Source of the DNA: Nitrospira sp.
GTDB taxonomy: Bacteria; Nitrospirota; Nitrospiria; Nitrospirales; Nitrospiraceae
Direction of reading: 5' to 3'
Assembly (NCBI GenBank): GCA_031315995.1
Contig: JALDRG010000009.1
Location: 62,001-126,000 of the forward strand
Length of the DNA stretch: 64,000 bases
In this document: piece after piece, positions 1-8,405 of the stretch
Layout: every line of letters begins with the position of its first letter
Numbering within the stretch: the first letter of the stretch is position 1
Made by a program: the position numbers and the translations under genes
The notes under the pieces: model-generated
Seen by the model: the letters and a program-made list of their open reading frames with translations, nothing else
What the model was told of the DNA's origin: nothing
The model's database searches: none

Positions 1-1
1 G

Positions 2-1345
2 TATCGATGGATCAATGGAGACGATATCGTCTCGATCAGTAGCCCGGAAGATTTGACATTCGTCGAACGTCGCGAATGGGGCCCTGCGTTCGGCCGCCTT
101 GGCATTGTGGGGAAGGACGACAAGCCGGAGGCTTCGGGCGGTCAGACCTGGTCGGCTATCGGAGCGCTCGTACAGGAATCCACCGCACTGCGCCACCGTA
201 TTGAACATGTGGAGCGGGACGAGATCGGGGCCATCAATTATCGCCTCGAACAGGCCAGGCTTGAACGTCAGGCGCTGATGCTCGATGGCCGGCTCAGCCC
301 TCGCGAAGCCGACGTGGATCGCCGTCTCGTCGACCAGATCGCCACGCTGGAACGGGACTATCTAGCCAAGACGGCGACCTTGGAGCAGTTGCACCAAGAG
401 GCCGGGCAGAAGACACTGCTGTTGACGCTCTCGAACGGGCGGACGCTGCGATTGACGCTGGATCAGGTGATCGCCGTCAGTAGGCCGAACGACATGACCT
501 GGATCGACAAGTCGGTCGAGTACCTTCACAACCTCTGGTTGTTTGTGTCCAGCGAGCCCCGTGAAGCGAATACCGAAGGCGGTATCTTTCCCGCAATTTT
601 CGGCACCGTCTTGATGGTGTTTCTGATGACGATCGCCGTCATGCCGTTCGGCGTGATGGCTGCGGTCTATCTGCGGGAGTATGCCAGGCAAGGGGCCCTA
701 GTCAGACTCGTACGGATTGCGGTCAACAATCTAGCTGGTGTGCCCTCGATCGTGTTCGGTGTCTTCGGACTGGCCTTCTTCGTCTATGCGTTAGGCGGGA
801 CGATCGACCAGTTGCTCTTTCCCGAATCGTTGCCCAATCCCACTTTCGGCACCGGTGGCATTCTCTGGGCGTCGCTGACCCTGGCCCTGCTGACCGTGCC
901 GGTCGTGATCGTCGCAACCGAAGAGGGGCTCTCGGCCGTCCCCCGGGATTTTCGGGAAGGGTCGGTCGGATTGGGCGCGACCAAGTTTGAAACAATCTGG
1001 CACGTCATTCTTCCCTGCGCGCTTCCGGGCATTTTGACGGGGCTTATCTTGGCCATGGCTCGCGCGGCCGGCGAAGTGGCGCCTCTCATGCTTACAGGTG
1101 TGGTGAAGTTGGCGCCTGCCCTTCCCTTGGACGGCTACGGTCCGTTTCTTCACCTCGACCGGAAATTCATGCACTTGGGATTTCATATTTATGACGTGGG
1201 CTTTCAATCACCGAACGTCGAAGCCGCCAAACCGATGGTGTACATGACCACGCTGATATTGATCCTCGTGGTGGTTCTGCTGAATTGGACGGCCGTGATG
1301 TTACGAAACCGACTGCGCAAACGATTTGCGATGTCTCCCGTCTAA
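2..1345 (+). CDS. pstA: Phosphate ABC transporter permease PstA (5' end outside window)
   Basis: Inner-membrane permease of the high-affinity phosphate importer PstSCAB. The reading frame is open to the left edge of the window, so the N-terminus is missing; the TTG at 53 is probably internal. About the first 170 visible residues are soluble and charged, as in the longer PstA variants with an N-terminal extension. They are followed by several hydrophobic segments (from about nt 575) and a permease EAA-type loop around nt 935-1010 (EEGLSAVP, then EGSVGLGATKFE) that contacts the ATPase. pstB follows after 18 bases. I am confident of the family; PstC and PstS presumably lie to the left. Confidence 0.93.
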   Translation, partial: YRWINGDDIVSISSPEDLTFVERREWGPAFGRLGIVGKDDKPEASGGQTWSAIGALVQESTALRHRIEHVERDEIGAINYRLEQARLERQALMLDGRLSPREADVDRRLVDQIATLERDYLAKTATLEQLHQEAGQKTLLLTLSNGRTLRLTLDQVIAVSRPNDMTWIDKSVEYLHNLWLFVSSEPREANTEGGIFPAIFGTVLMVFLMTIAVMPFGVMAAVYLREYARQGALVRLVRIAVNNLAGVPSIVFGVFGLAFFVYALGGTIDQLLFPESLPNPTFGTGGILWASLTLALLTVPVVIVATEEGLSAVPRDFREGSVGLGATKFETIWHVILPCALPGILTGLILAMARAAGEVAPLMLTGVVKLAPALPLDGYGPFLHLDRKFMHLGFHIYDVGFQSPNVEAAKPMVYMTTLILILVVVLLNWTAVMLRNRLRKRFAMSPV

Positions 1346-1363
1346 TTTACCGAGAGGAGCCGC

Positions 1364-2236
1364 ATGGAAGTCCGACCCTTCAGTCAACCCTTCACGACGC
1401 CGACCGTCTCGTCTCGTCCCGTCATGCCGAGTGTTCCGCAGTCCCGCGTGCTTCGTGAGCAATCGGACGCCGGACCATCGGTGGATGCGAAGATTCAGGT
1501 TCGTAATCTGGACTTTTATTATGGGGAGCGGCAAGCTCTCTTTCACGTGGTTCTCACGGTCCGCACCAACTCCGTGACGGCGTTCATTGGGCCCTCCGGC
1601 TGCGGAAAATCCACCTTGCTGCGTTGTCTGAACCGCATGAACGATCTGGTTGAGGGCGCCCGTACCGTGGGTCGAGTGGAACTCGACGGTACCGACATTT
1701 ATGACCTCGCCATCGATGTCACCGATCTTAGAAAACGCGTGGGCATGGTGTTCCAAAAGTCGAATCCCTTTCCCAAGTCGATCTATGACAATGTGGCCTA
1801 TGGACCGCGATTGCATGGGACGAAAGACAAACGACGATTGGATGAACTGGTGCACCACAGTCTGCAAGGAGCGGGATTATGGGATGAGGTGAAGGACCGT
1901 CTGACGCAGAGCGCGCTGGGGCTGTCGGGTGGACAGCAACAGCGTTTGTGCATCGCCCGGGCCTTGGCGGTGCAGCCGGAGGTCATTCTTATGGATGAAC
2001 CCTGTTCGGCGCTCGATCCGATCGCCACCGGAAAAATCGAAGAACTCATCTTTAAATTAAAAGATACTTATACGGTGGTCATCGTCACCCATAACATGCA
2101 GCAGGCCGCTCGAGTATCCAACCAGTGCGGATTTTTCTTGATGGGGGAACTGGTGGAATTCGGTGACACAAAAACTATTTTCACGACGCCGCACGACAAG
2201 CGGACAGAGGATTATATCACCGGACGGTTCGGATAA
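1364..2236 (+). CDS. pstB: Phosphate ABC transporter ATP-binding protein PstB
   Basis: ATPase that powers phosphate import with PstA/PstC. Walker [10 protein letters not shown] at residues 76-84, the Q-loop region [12 protein letters not shown] typical of PstB at about 128-139, signature LSGGQQQR at 187-194, Walker B VILMDEP at 207-213 and the switch histidine (VTHNM) at 243. The protein is 290 aa; the first 40 or so residues before the ABC domain are rich in Pro/Ser and longer than in the usual PstB of about 250-270 aa. The start is preceded by GAGAGG (cgagaggagccgcATG). phoU begins 20 bases after the stop, so both belong to one operon. Confidence 0.97.
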   Translation: MEVRPFSQPFTTPTVSSRPVMPSVPQSRVLREQSDAGPSVDAKIQVRNLDFYYGERQALFHVVLTVRTNSVTAFIGPSGCGKSTLLRCLNRMNDLVEGARTVGRVELDGTDIYDLAIDVTDLRKRVGMVFQKSNPFPKSIYDNVAYGPRLHGTKDKRRLDELVHHSLQGAGLWDEVKDRLTQSALGLSGGQQQRLCIARALAVQPEVILMDEPCSALDPIATGKIEELIFKLKDTYTVVIVTHNMQQAARVSNQCGFFLMGELVEFGDTKTIFTTPHDKRTEDYITGRFG

Positions 2237-2256
2237 ATCGCGGGAGGAGCCGGAGC

Positions 2257-2925
2257 ATGCAACGACATTTCGATCAAGACCTCGCGCACCTGAAGCAGAC
2301 CTTGCTCCGTATGGGCGGGCTCGTCGAATCGCAGATTCAACAGGCCTTGCAGGCCTTAGTGGAGCGGGATTCCGATCTGGCCGTGGATGTGATCAAACAG
2401 GATCACGATGTCAACGCGTTGGACGTCGAGATCGACGAACTGTGCATCCAGTTGCTGGCGCTTCAGCAGCCGACGGCCCGCGATCTCCGCTTTGTGACGA
2501 CGGGCATGAAGATTTCATCGGAACTGGAGCGCATGGGGGATTTGGCCGACAATATCGCGCAACGCGCGTTGGAACTGAACGGCGAGCCGCAACTCAAACC
2601 CTATATCGATATCCCGCGCATGGCCAATTGGACCATGCGCATGGTGAAGGAATGTCTGGATGCCTTCGTCCATTCAGATCCGGTGCTGGCACGGAAGGTT
2701 TGCACCGACGACGACTTTGTCGACGAGGTGAACGAGCAGTTGTTTCGAGAACTCCTCTCCTTTATGCTGGAAGATACACGGACCATTACCCGCGCGATCC
2801 GGCTGACATTCGTCGCAAAGTCGCTCGAACGCATCGCCGACCATGCGACCAACATCGGCGAACTGGTGGTCTACATGGTCGAAGGGAAGAACATCCGACA
2901 CATCGCCCCCTCCGCGAGTTACTAA
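2257..2925 (+). CDS. phoU: Phosphate signalling protein PhoU
   Basis: Cytoplasmic regulator that links PstSCAB activity to the PhoR/PhoB two-component system and limits phosphate uptake. The 222-aa length and two-fold repeat of three-helix PhoU domains fit the family. Family motifs are visible: the acidic metal-binding stretches DVNALDVEIDE (about 50-60) and ERMGDLADNIA (about 90-100), and the matching ERIADHATNIGE in the second repeat (about 190-201). The start has GGGAGGAG upstream. The stop codon TAA directly abuts the ATG of the next gene, so translation is probably coupled to the polyphosphatase. Confidence 0.96.
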   Translation: MQRHFDQDLAHLKQTLLRMGGLVESQIQQALQALVERDSDLAVDVIKQDHDVNALDVEIDELCIQLLALQQPTARDLRFVTTGMKISSELERMGDLADNIAQRALELNGEPQLKPYIDIPRMANWTMRMVKECLDAFVHSDPVLARKVCTDDDFVDEVNEQLFRELLSFMLEDTRTITRAIRLTFVAKSLERIADHATNIGELVVYMVEGKNIRHIAPSASY

Positions 2926-4479
2926 ATGCCCAAGCTGGCCGTTCTCGACATCGGGACCAATTCCATTCATATGGTGTTAGCGGAAGTCCAGCCGGACTAT
3001 ACCTATAAAATCCTCGACCGCTTCAAGGACATGACGCGTCTTGGCGACGGGGTGTTTACCTCACGCCGGCTCTCCGACCAAGCGATGATGCGCGGGTTGG
3101 AAGTGATCCGGACCCTCGTCACCCTTGCACAGAACAAGGGGTATGAGCGGATCGAAGGCGTGGCCACCAGCGCGGTGCGGGAGGCGCGTAACGGCGGCGA
3201 GTTCCTGGATCATGTCGCGCAGCAAACGGGGTTGACGGTGCGCGTCATCACCGGCACGGAAGAGGCGCGCTTGATCTTTCTCGGTGTGCAGAACAGTGTG
3301 GCTCTGCCTGAGCCGCCGACCCTCGTGATCGACATCGGAGGCGGCTCGGTGGAGGTGATCGTTGGGAACCGGGAGACGATCTATCAGGCGCGCAGCCTGA
3401 AGTTGGGAGCCATTCGGCTGAAAGATTTGTATCTGACGAAGACACCCCCCTCGAAGGCGATGCTGCACGAATTGGAAGAGGCTGTGACCGGTCAACTCAA
3501 GCAGGCGCTGGGCACGTATAAGACCAAACGCGTGGAGCAGATCATTGCGACCTCAGGGATGGCCGGCAACCTGGCCGAAGTCATTCATCTGCAACGAACG
3601 GGGCGCCCGCTCCAGCAATTGAATCTGACGAAGATTTCTGCCAAGGAAATTGCCGCCGTCGAAAAGCGTCTGGCGGACGCCACGCTCAAAACCCGGTTGG
3701 CCATGCCGGGACTCGACCCTAAACGCGTGGACACGCTGCTTCCGGCGACGATCGTATTTCGGATCCTGCTCGACCTCTTACGGAAAGATGAACTGACGAT
3801 CTGCGATAAAGCGATACGGGAAGGGATCATCTACGATTTTATCCATCGGCACCATGAGGGCATTCAGGCGGAACAGGATATTCCGGATGTCCGGAAAAGA
3901 AATATCCTGGCCCTGGCTCGCCGGTGTCATGTCTCCGAGACGCATGCCCTCCATGTCGCGAGTCTGGCATTGCGGTTGTTCGATCAGACCAAGCCCTTGC
4001 ATGGATTCGGACAACGGGAGCGGGAATGGCTGGAGTTCGCGGCGATTCTGCACGATATCGGGTATATGATCAATTCGCGGCAGCACCACAAACACGCCTA
4101 CTACCTCATCAAGCACAGCGACCTGTCCGGCTTCACAGCCGAGGAAATCGATCTGGTGGCAAATGTGGCGCGGTATCATCGCCGCTCGGTCCCCACCCGA
4201 AAACACAGTGAGTTCATCGCCTTGCCGGAGGGGAATCAGCGCGTCATCAAGGTCTTGTCGGCCCTGCTCCGTATTGCCGACGGGTTGGACCGGAGCCAGT
4301 TCTCCGTGGTGCGGAACCTCGACGTCAAGCTCGGAAAGTCCGTCGTCATTACGGTGCAGGTTTCGGGTGATGCCGAGCTGGAAATCTGGGCGGCACGAGG
4401 GCGCAGCGATCTGTTTCAGAAGGTGTTCAAGCGGCCGGTTCAGTTTGTCCTGGCGACTCAAGATGACGAAGGCACGTGA
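2926..4479 (+). CDS. ppx: Ppx/GppA exopolyphosphatase with C-terminal HD domain
   Basis: Hydrolyses terminal phosphates of polyphosphate and/or the gamma-phosphate of pppGpp in the cytoplasm. The N-terminal ASKHA ATPase-fold domain shows the phosphate-1 motif DIGTNSIHM (8-16) and phosphate-2 motif VIDIGGGSVEV (134-144). The C-terminal part has an HD-type metal site, LHDIGY, with H376/D377, as in long Ppx/GppA proteins (about 500 aa). It follows phoU with no spacer, tying polyphosphate breakdown to phosphate signalling. Whether it prefers polyphosphate or pppGpp cannot be decided from sequence alone. The 179 bases after it (4,480-4,658), before the convergent SixA gene, hold no gene I can see. 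Confidence 0.93.
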   Translation: MPKLAVLDIGTNSIHMVLAEVQPDYTYKILDRFKDMTRLGDGVFTSRRLSDQAMMRGLEVIRTLVTLAQNKGYERIEGVATSAVREARNGGEFLDHVAQQTGLTVRVITGTEEARLIFLGVQNSVALPEPPTLVIDIGGGSVEVIVGNRETIYQARSLKLGAIRLKDLYLTKTPPSKAMLHELEEAVTGQLKQALGTYKTKRVEQIIATSGMAGNLAEVIHLQRTGRPLQQLNLTKISAKEIAAVEKRLADATLKTRLAMPGLDPKRVDTLLPATIVFRILLDLLRKDELTICDKAIREGIIYDFIHRHHEGIQAEQDIPDVRKRNILALARRCHVSETHALHVASLALRLFDQTKPLHGFGQREREWLEFAAILHDIGYMINSRQHHKHAYYLIKHSDLSGFTAEEIDLVANVARYHRRSVPTRKHSEFIALPEGNQRVIKVLSALLRIADGLDRSQFSVVRNLDVKLGKSVVITVQVSGDAELEIWAARGRSDLFQKVFKRPVQFVLATQDDEGT

Positions 4480-4658
4480 GGCCTGGCCGATTTTGGGTTC
4501 CGGTCTGTGCCTGGCGCCTTCCCCCTGCCTGGTCCTCATCTGTGATGCGGCATCTGTATCCAGGAGGAGGCCTGACGACATTCTCTCGCAAGCAAGGGGT
4601 CACGATGCCTGGCCGACGATCCGATCGTTGATCGGCGGCTGTTCGTTCTGAGCTGTGA

Positions 4659-5156
4659 TTATGCGAACGCGCGTAGTTGTGCGGCCGTCAGCCACCATTC
4701 GAGCCGTCCCGCGGCGGGCCTTACGGACTCTTCGACATGAATCAGGCAGGCGCCGGCCTTTTTGAGCGAAAGACCGCGGCAGGGATTTCCGGCGAGCAGA
4801 ATTCCGGCCACTATGCTCAGGTGAGGGTCGTGACCGACACACAGCACGACGGCGTCCGACGGGAAGGTAGTGAGCAAGGCAAACAGGCTGCGTGGGGCCG
4901 CTTCAGGATCGAGTTCGGCAGCAATCACGATTTTCGGCTTGGGTCGAATCAGGGGCTGAAGAATAGCTGCCGTGCCGCGTGCGCGCGCCAGGGGGCTTGA
5001 AAGAATATGCGTCGGTGTCATGCGCAAATTAAGCAATCCCCTGCCGGATTGTCGAGCGCGCGCGGATCCCTTCTCGGTCAGTGGGCGGTCCTCTTCCCGT
5101 CCATCCCATGCCTGACGTTCGATGGCGATACCATGTCGAAAGAAGAGGCAGTACAT
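4659..5156 (-). CDS. sixA: SixA-type histidine phosphatase
   Basis: Small branch-2 histidine phosphatase family protein (165 aa), related to SixA, which dephosphorylates phosphohistidine proteins such as HPt domains. The catalytic RHG triad is at residues 7-9, an Arg at about 58-60 follows (PLARARGTA), and the second catalytic His is at 109 (CVGHDPHLS). SixA proteins of this size usually lack the insertion of phosphoglycerate mutases, as here. It converges with ppx and diverges from the CHAD gene. SixA-like proteins commonly sit beside CHAD and polyphosphate genes, so a role in phosphate or polyphosphate metabolism rather than in two-component relay is possible. Confidence 0.85.
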   Translation of the reverse strand: MYCLFFRHGIAIERQAWDGREEDRPLTEKGSARARQSGRGLLNLRMTPTHILSSPLARARGTAAILQPLIRPKPKIVIAAELDPEAAPRSLFALLTTFPSDAVVLCVGHDPHLSIVAGILLAGNPCRGLSLKKAGACLIHVEESVRPAAGRLEWWLTAAQLRAFA

Positions 5157-5275
5157 CGGGCGTCCTCCATCCTTGTGAACGCGAGCGGCGAGGCGGTTGT
5201 GATTACTTCAACTCATACTGTAAGTATGGCGATATCGCTGGGGCTGCCGCCTTCTTTCTTGCGAGAGAGATGCGT

Positions 5276-6139
5276 ATGACAAGGCCACGCGCCCCTATTC
5301 ATACCGCACCGCTTCGAGGCGCGCAAGGATTGATCCAGACGGCCGCCGCCTATCAAGCTACGGTGCTGCAATTGATACGCCACGTGATGGCGGGTCATGG
5401 TCATGACGATACCGTGCACTCGATTCGTACCCATTGCCGACGACTTCAAGCATTGCTCGAACTCTCAGGTCACAATGACCGTGCTGCGGTAATGGCTCAC
5501 AGCGTGCGGCGATTGAGCAAGCTGCGCGCGTGGCAGGTCTTCCGGCAATATTTGACGAAGATTGACGCCCCGGAGTCGGACATCGCGGCCGTTGATGTGT
5601 GGATCGGCCGGTGGAAACGGAAGCTGAGCCGCGCGCAGGCCTATCGCAAGATCGAGCAAGCCGTCTGGAAGCACGCGCTGCCAACGATCGCTCCCTCGAA
5701 TCTTTCGCTGAAAAGCCGCTTGGACGTGTTGCGGCATGAGCATGAGCAGGCGCTCTCTCGGCTGATGAAGAAGGCGTCTGAGGATCCCCGCCGAAAACGA
5801 CTTCACGCCCTGCGTCTTGCGCTAAAGACCATCCGGTATCAGACGGAATGGCTGCCGGGAGGACCAGCGACCAAACAGGAACTCGTGAAACGGATCAAAC
5901 AGGTGCAGGCCTCGTTGGGCCGCTATGAGGAATTGGCGGATTTCAGGCGATGGGGCAAGAAGTTGAACCTGACTGTGCGGTCCCGGATTCAACGGGACTG
6001 GAAACGGGCTCGCAGACGGGCCAGGGTGGTGCCTGGAAATTTGTCGTGGCTGCTGGATGCGCTGGCATCAGACCATCTTTGGATCGGAACGGATCGGAAC
6101 GGCAAGTTATTGAGCCTGGATGACGTCCGTCTCCTCTGA
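5276..6139 (+). CDS. CHAD domain protein (polyphosphate-associated)
   Basis: CHAD domains are alpha-helical, rich in conserved His, Arg and Lys, and bind inorganic polyphosphate (phosins). This protein of 287 aa is one CHAD unit: VHSIRTHCRRLQALLEL near the N-terminus contains the typical H-x-x-R-x-x-x-R-R-L pattern, and LHALRLALKTIRYQTEW in the middle is the second-half equivalent (R-K-x-x-K-x-x-R-Y). The frame is open further upstream to 5081, but that part opposes the 5' end of sixA and looks non-coding. The ATG at 5276, preceded by GAGAGA, is the likely start (5270 is an alternative). The 3' end overlaps the convergent response-regulator gene by 33 bases. Confidence 0.82.
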   Translation: MTRPRAPIHTAPLRGAQGLIQTAAAYQATVLQLIRHVMAGHGHDDTVHSIRTHCRRLQALLELSGHNDRAAVMAHSVRRLSKLRAWQVFRQYLTKIDAPESDIAAVDVWIGRWKRKLSRAQAYRKIEQAVWKHALPTIAPSNLSLKSRLDVLRHEHEQALSRLMKKASEDPRRKRLHALRLALKTIRYQTEWLPGGPATKQELVKRIKQVQASLGRYEELADFRRWGKKLNLTVRSRIQRDWKRARRRARVVPGNLSWLLDALASDHLWIGTDRNGKLLSLDDVRLL

Positions 6140-6829
6140 CAAGGGAGACCGCAGTCGAAAGCCACCGGGAACTTTTTTGATGTGTTCCGTCGAAGGTGCC
6201 TCTCCGGACAATTTTTGATTCAGCTGTTCCATGCACCGATTCAACTCCCCGTCATGCAGCAGGGCGTCGTCTCCCCAGAGGAGCGTGCTGAGTTCCTCGC
6301 GAGGCACGACATTTCCGACCGTACCCGCCAGTCGACGCAGCGCTCTCCATTCCTGAGTCGAGAGCGTCAGTTTCTGCCCGCGGTAGATCGCCACATACAA
6401 ACTGTCCGTTAACGCGAGGTCGTCGCCGAGTTCTTGCTCCTGCCCGTGGCCCCATTGAGATCGTCGAAGGAGGGCCCGCACTCGGGCGACGAGCTCGGCC
6501 GCCGCATAGGGTTTCGCGATGAAGTCATCCGCCCCGCCGTCGAGAGTTTCAACTCGGCGCTCCTCGGATGAATAGCCGGACAGCACGATGATGGGGATAT
6601 GTTTGGTGGAAGGGTCCTGGCGTAGACGCGCGCACATTTCGCGTCCGGTCAGTCCGGGCAGACTATCGTCGGCCATGATCAACGAGGGCTTGATGCGCCA
6701 GACATCTTGCATGGCGGATGGGCCGTCGAACGCGACGTTGGTACGGAATGACGCCTGCCGAAGGATCTGATCCAACAACTTCGCCTGGCTGTGGTCGTCT
6801 TCGACGATTTCAATGATTTCCAAGCCCAT
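6107..6829 (-). CDS. Response regulator, receiver plus winged-helix-like output
   Basis: Two-component response regulator of 240 aa. The receiver shows acidic pocket EDD at about 10-12, likely phospho-acceptor D54 in LIMADDSLPG, Ser/Thr in IVLSG at about 84 and Lys in IAKPY at about 106. Note the acidic doublet ADD at the acceptor. The C-terminal 100 residues (LSTQEWRALRRL, then VVPREELSTLLWG) resemble an OmpR-type winged helix, hence probable DNA binding. The start at 6829 was chosen because GGGGAG lies 7 bases upstream of that ATG; an ATG 24 bases earlier has no such site. It is the downstream-most gene of the exopolysaccharide locus and has no adjacent kinase. Confidence 0.85.
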   Translation of the reverse strand: MGLEIIEIVEDDHSQAKLLDQILRQASFRTNVAFDGPSAMQDVWRIKPSLIMADDSLPGLTGREMCARLRQDPSTKHIPIIVLSGYSSEERRVETLDGGADDFIAKPYAAAELVARVRALLRRSQWGHGQEQELGDDLALTDSLYVAIYRGQKLTLSTQEWRALRRLAGTVGNVVPREELSTLLWGDDALLHDGELNRCMEQLNQKLSGEAPSTEHIKKVPGGFRLRSPLSEETDVIQAQ

Positions 6830-6918
6830 GCAAGCACTCCCCTGCCTCATCATCGGTTGCGGCAGACTGAAACTTGAGCGCTACTCGATCGGGAGGCTGG
6901 AGGAAGACGCGTGGGTAA

Positions 6919-8343
6919 TTATTTGGAGGCGCCGAGGATGCGTTGCAGTTGTGCCACCCAAGACGATCCGTCGCCGCCGCTGTCTCTGTCGCGAGACGAG
7001 GGCGAACGGCGACCGCTGAGACGCTCGATCCGTTCGGTGACGTCCTTGAAGTTGGGATCTTCCCGCCTGATCCAGCAGTAGTGTTCAAGTGTGTCGTCGA
7101 CTCGTCCCAATGATTCGAGTGTGCGCGCAAGCAGATATCGAACCTGAACGGTGTCGGCGGAAGAGACACGCTGCGCCTGCAGGGCTTTTCGAAATGCGGT
7201 GGCCGCTTCCTGAGGTTGGCCGAGAGCTTTCATGCAGATGCCGGCCTGTGCCAATGCCTTAAACGCGAGCGAGGCGTCCTGGGCGGCGAGGGAAAATTGT
7301 TGCAGAGCGTCTTTGTGCAATCCGACCTTTTTGAGCGTCAGGCCGCGCTCGTAGGATTCGGCCGCGTCACGGCCCGGCGCAGCGGCAGCCGGAGCGGCCT
7401 CTGCGGTGGGGATCGAACGGCGTGGGCCGGTTGATGCCGGTGCGGTTCGAGAGGCGAAGGTGGCGAGCTGGGTCTGCTCAGCTGAATCCTGTTCCTGTGT
7501 CATTGTCGTCAGGGCATCCGTGTCCGCCAGAGGCAGGATGCCCCCTTTACTGCGATCCTTTGCCGCTTGCGCCACAATCTTGGTGGAAAGAAAGGGGGCC
7601 TCTTCCGCAAAACCATAGGTCAAGGCGGTATCGCACAGTTGGTTGATCAAGCGTGGAATACCGCTTGTGAGCCGATGGATCATACGAGTGGCATGGTACG
7701 TAAAAATCGGCTCCTCGCGACCCGCGACCCGCAGACGGTGGGAGATATAGCCTAGGCTGTCCTCTTCCTGGAAGGGTTCGAGGCTATAGTCCACCATGAC
7801 GCGCTGGGCGAATTGTGTCAGATCCTTGCGTTGCAGGAGCTGACGCAGGTCCGGTTGCCCGGACAGAACGATCTGGAGAATGGGCGCCTTGTCCTTATTG
7901 AGATTGGACAGCAACCGCAGTTCCTCCAGCAGATTGGCGCCGAGATTCTGCGCTTCATCGACGATCAAGAGCACCCGTCGTCTGGCAATGGTCTCCTTCG
8001 ACAGAAATTGCTCAAACTCATGGAACGCCTGCAGTTTGTCTTGGTTTGATCCGCCCAGGCCGAAGGCGAGCAGAATCCAAGGGAGCAGGGTATCCATGCC
8101 ACTGTGTGTGTTGGTGATCAATCCGGTCGTGAAATGGTGCTGATGCTCTGCCAGGAGTTGTTGCAGGAGGGTGGTTTTTCCCATTCCTGGCATTCCTGTG
8201 AGCACGACAAATCCCGCCTCGTTGAGGAGACCGTATTCCAATGTCGCCATCGCGAGCCGATGAGTGTCTCCCCGATACAGGAAATCCGGGTTCGGTGCGA
8301 GCGTAAAGGGCTTGGCCTTCAAGTTGTAAAAGGTTTCGTACAT
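6919..8343 (-). CDS. ExeA/XrtA-associated AAA ATPase with C-terminal TPR
   Basis: AAA ATPase of the ExeA-like group found in PEP-CTERM/exosortase exopolysaccharide loci. It opens with the family hallmark FYNLKAKPFTLAPNPDFLY (residues 5-23). Walker A GMPGMGKT is at 50-57 and Walker B LLIVDEAQN at 125-133, followed by SGIPRLINQLCD typical of ExeA proteins. After a low-complexity Ala/Pro linker (about 290-340) come tetratricopeptide-like helices (about 340-440), not found in the shortest family members. Predicted cytoplasmic or membrane-associated, coupling ATP hydrolysis to polysaccharide or protein export. Family assignment is firm, exact role is not known. Confidence 0.88.
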   Translation of the reverse strand: MYETFYNLKAKPFTLAPNPDFLYRGDTHRLAMATLEYGLLNEAGFVVLTGMPGMGKTTLLQQLLAEHQHHFTTGLITNTHSGMDTLLPWILLAFGLGGSNQDKLQAFHEFEQFLSKETIARRRVLLIVDEAQNLGANLLEELRLLSNLNKDKAPILQIVLSGQPDLRQLLQRKDLTQFAQRVMVDYSLEPFQEEDSLGYISHRLRVAGREEPIFTYHATRMIHRLTSGIPRLINQLCDTALTYGFAEEAPFLSTKIVAQAAKDRSKGGILPLADTDALTTMTQEQDSAEQTQLATFASRTAPASTGPRRSIPTAEAAPAAAAPGRDAAESYERGLTLKKVGLHKDALQQFSLAAQDASLAFKALAQAGICMKALGQPQEAATAFRKALQAQRVSSADTVQVRYLLARTLESLGRVDDTLEHYCWIRREDPNFKDVTERIERLSGRRSPSSRDRDSGGDGSSWVAQLQRILGASK

Positions 8344-8405
8344 ACTATCCTACTTACGGGACAAGGGATGACAGGTCAACAACATTCGTCGGCAGGATCC
8401 AGCGA

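Noticed and set aside
5081..5275. Upstream extension of the CHAD protein
   Set aside because: Opposes the 5' end of the sixA gene, has a Cys/Arg/Gly-rich composition unlike a protein N-terminus, and a good start with GAGAGA exists at 5276.
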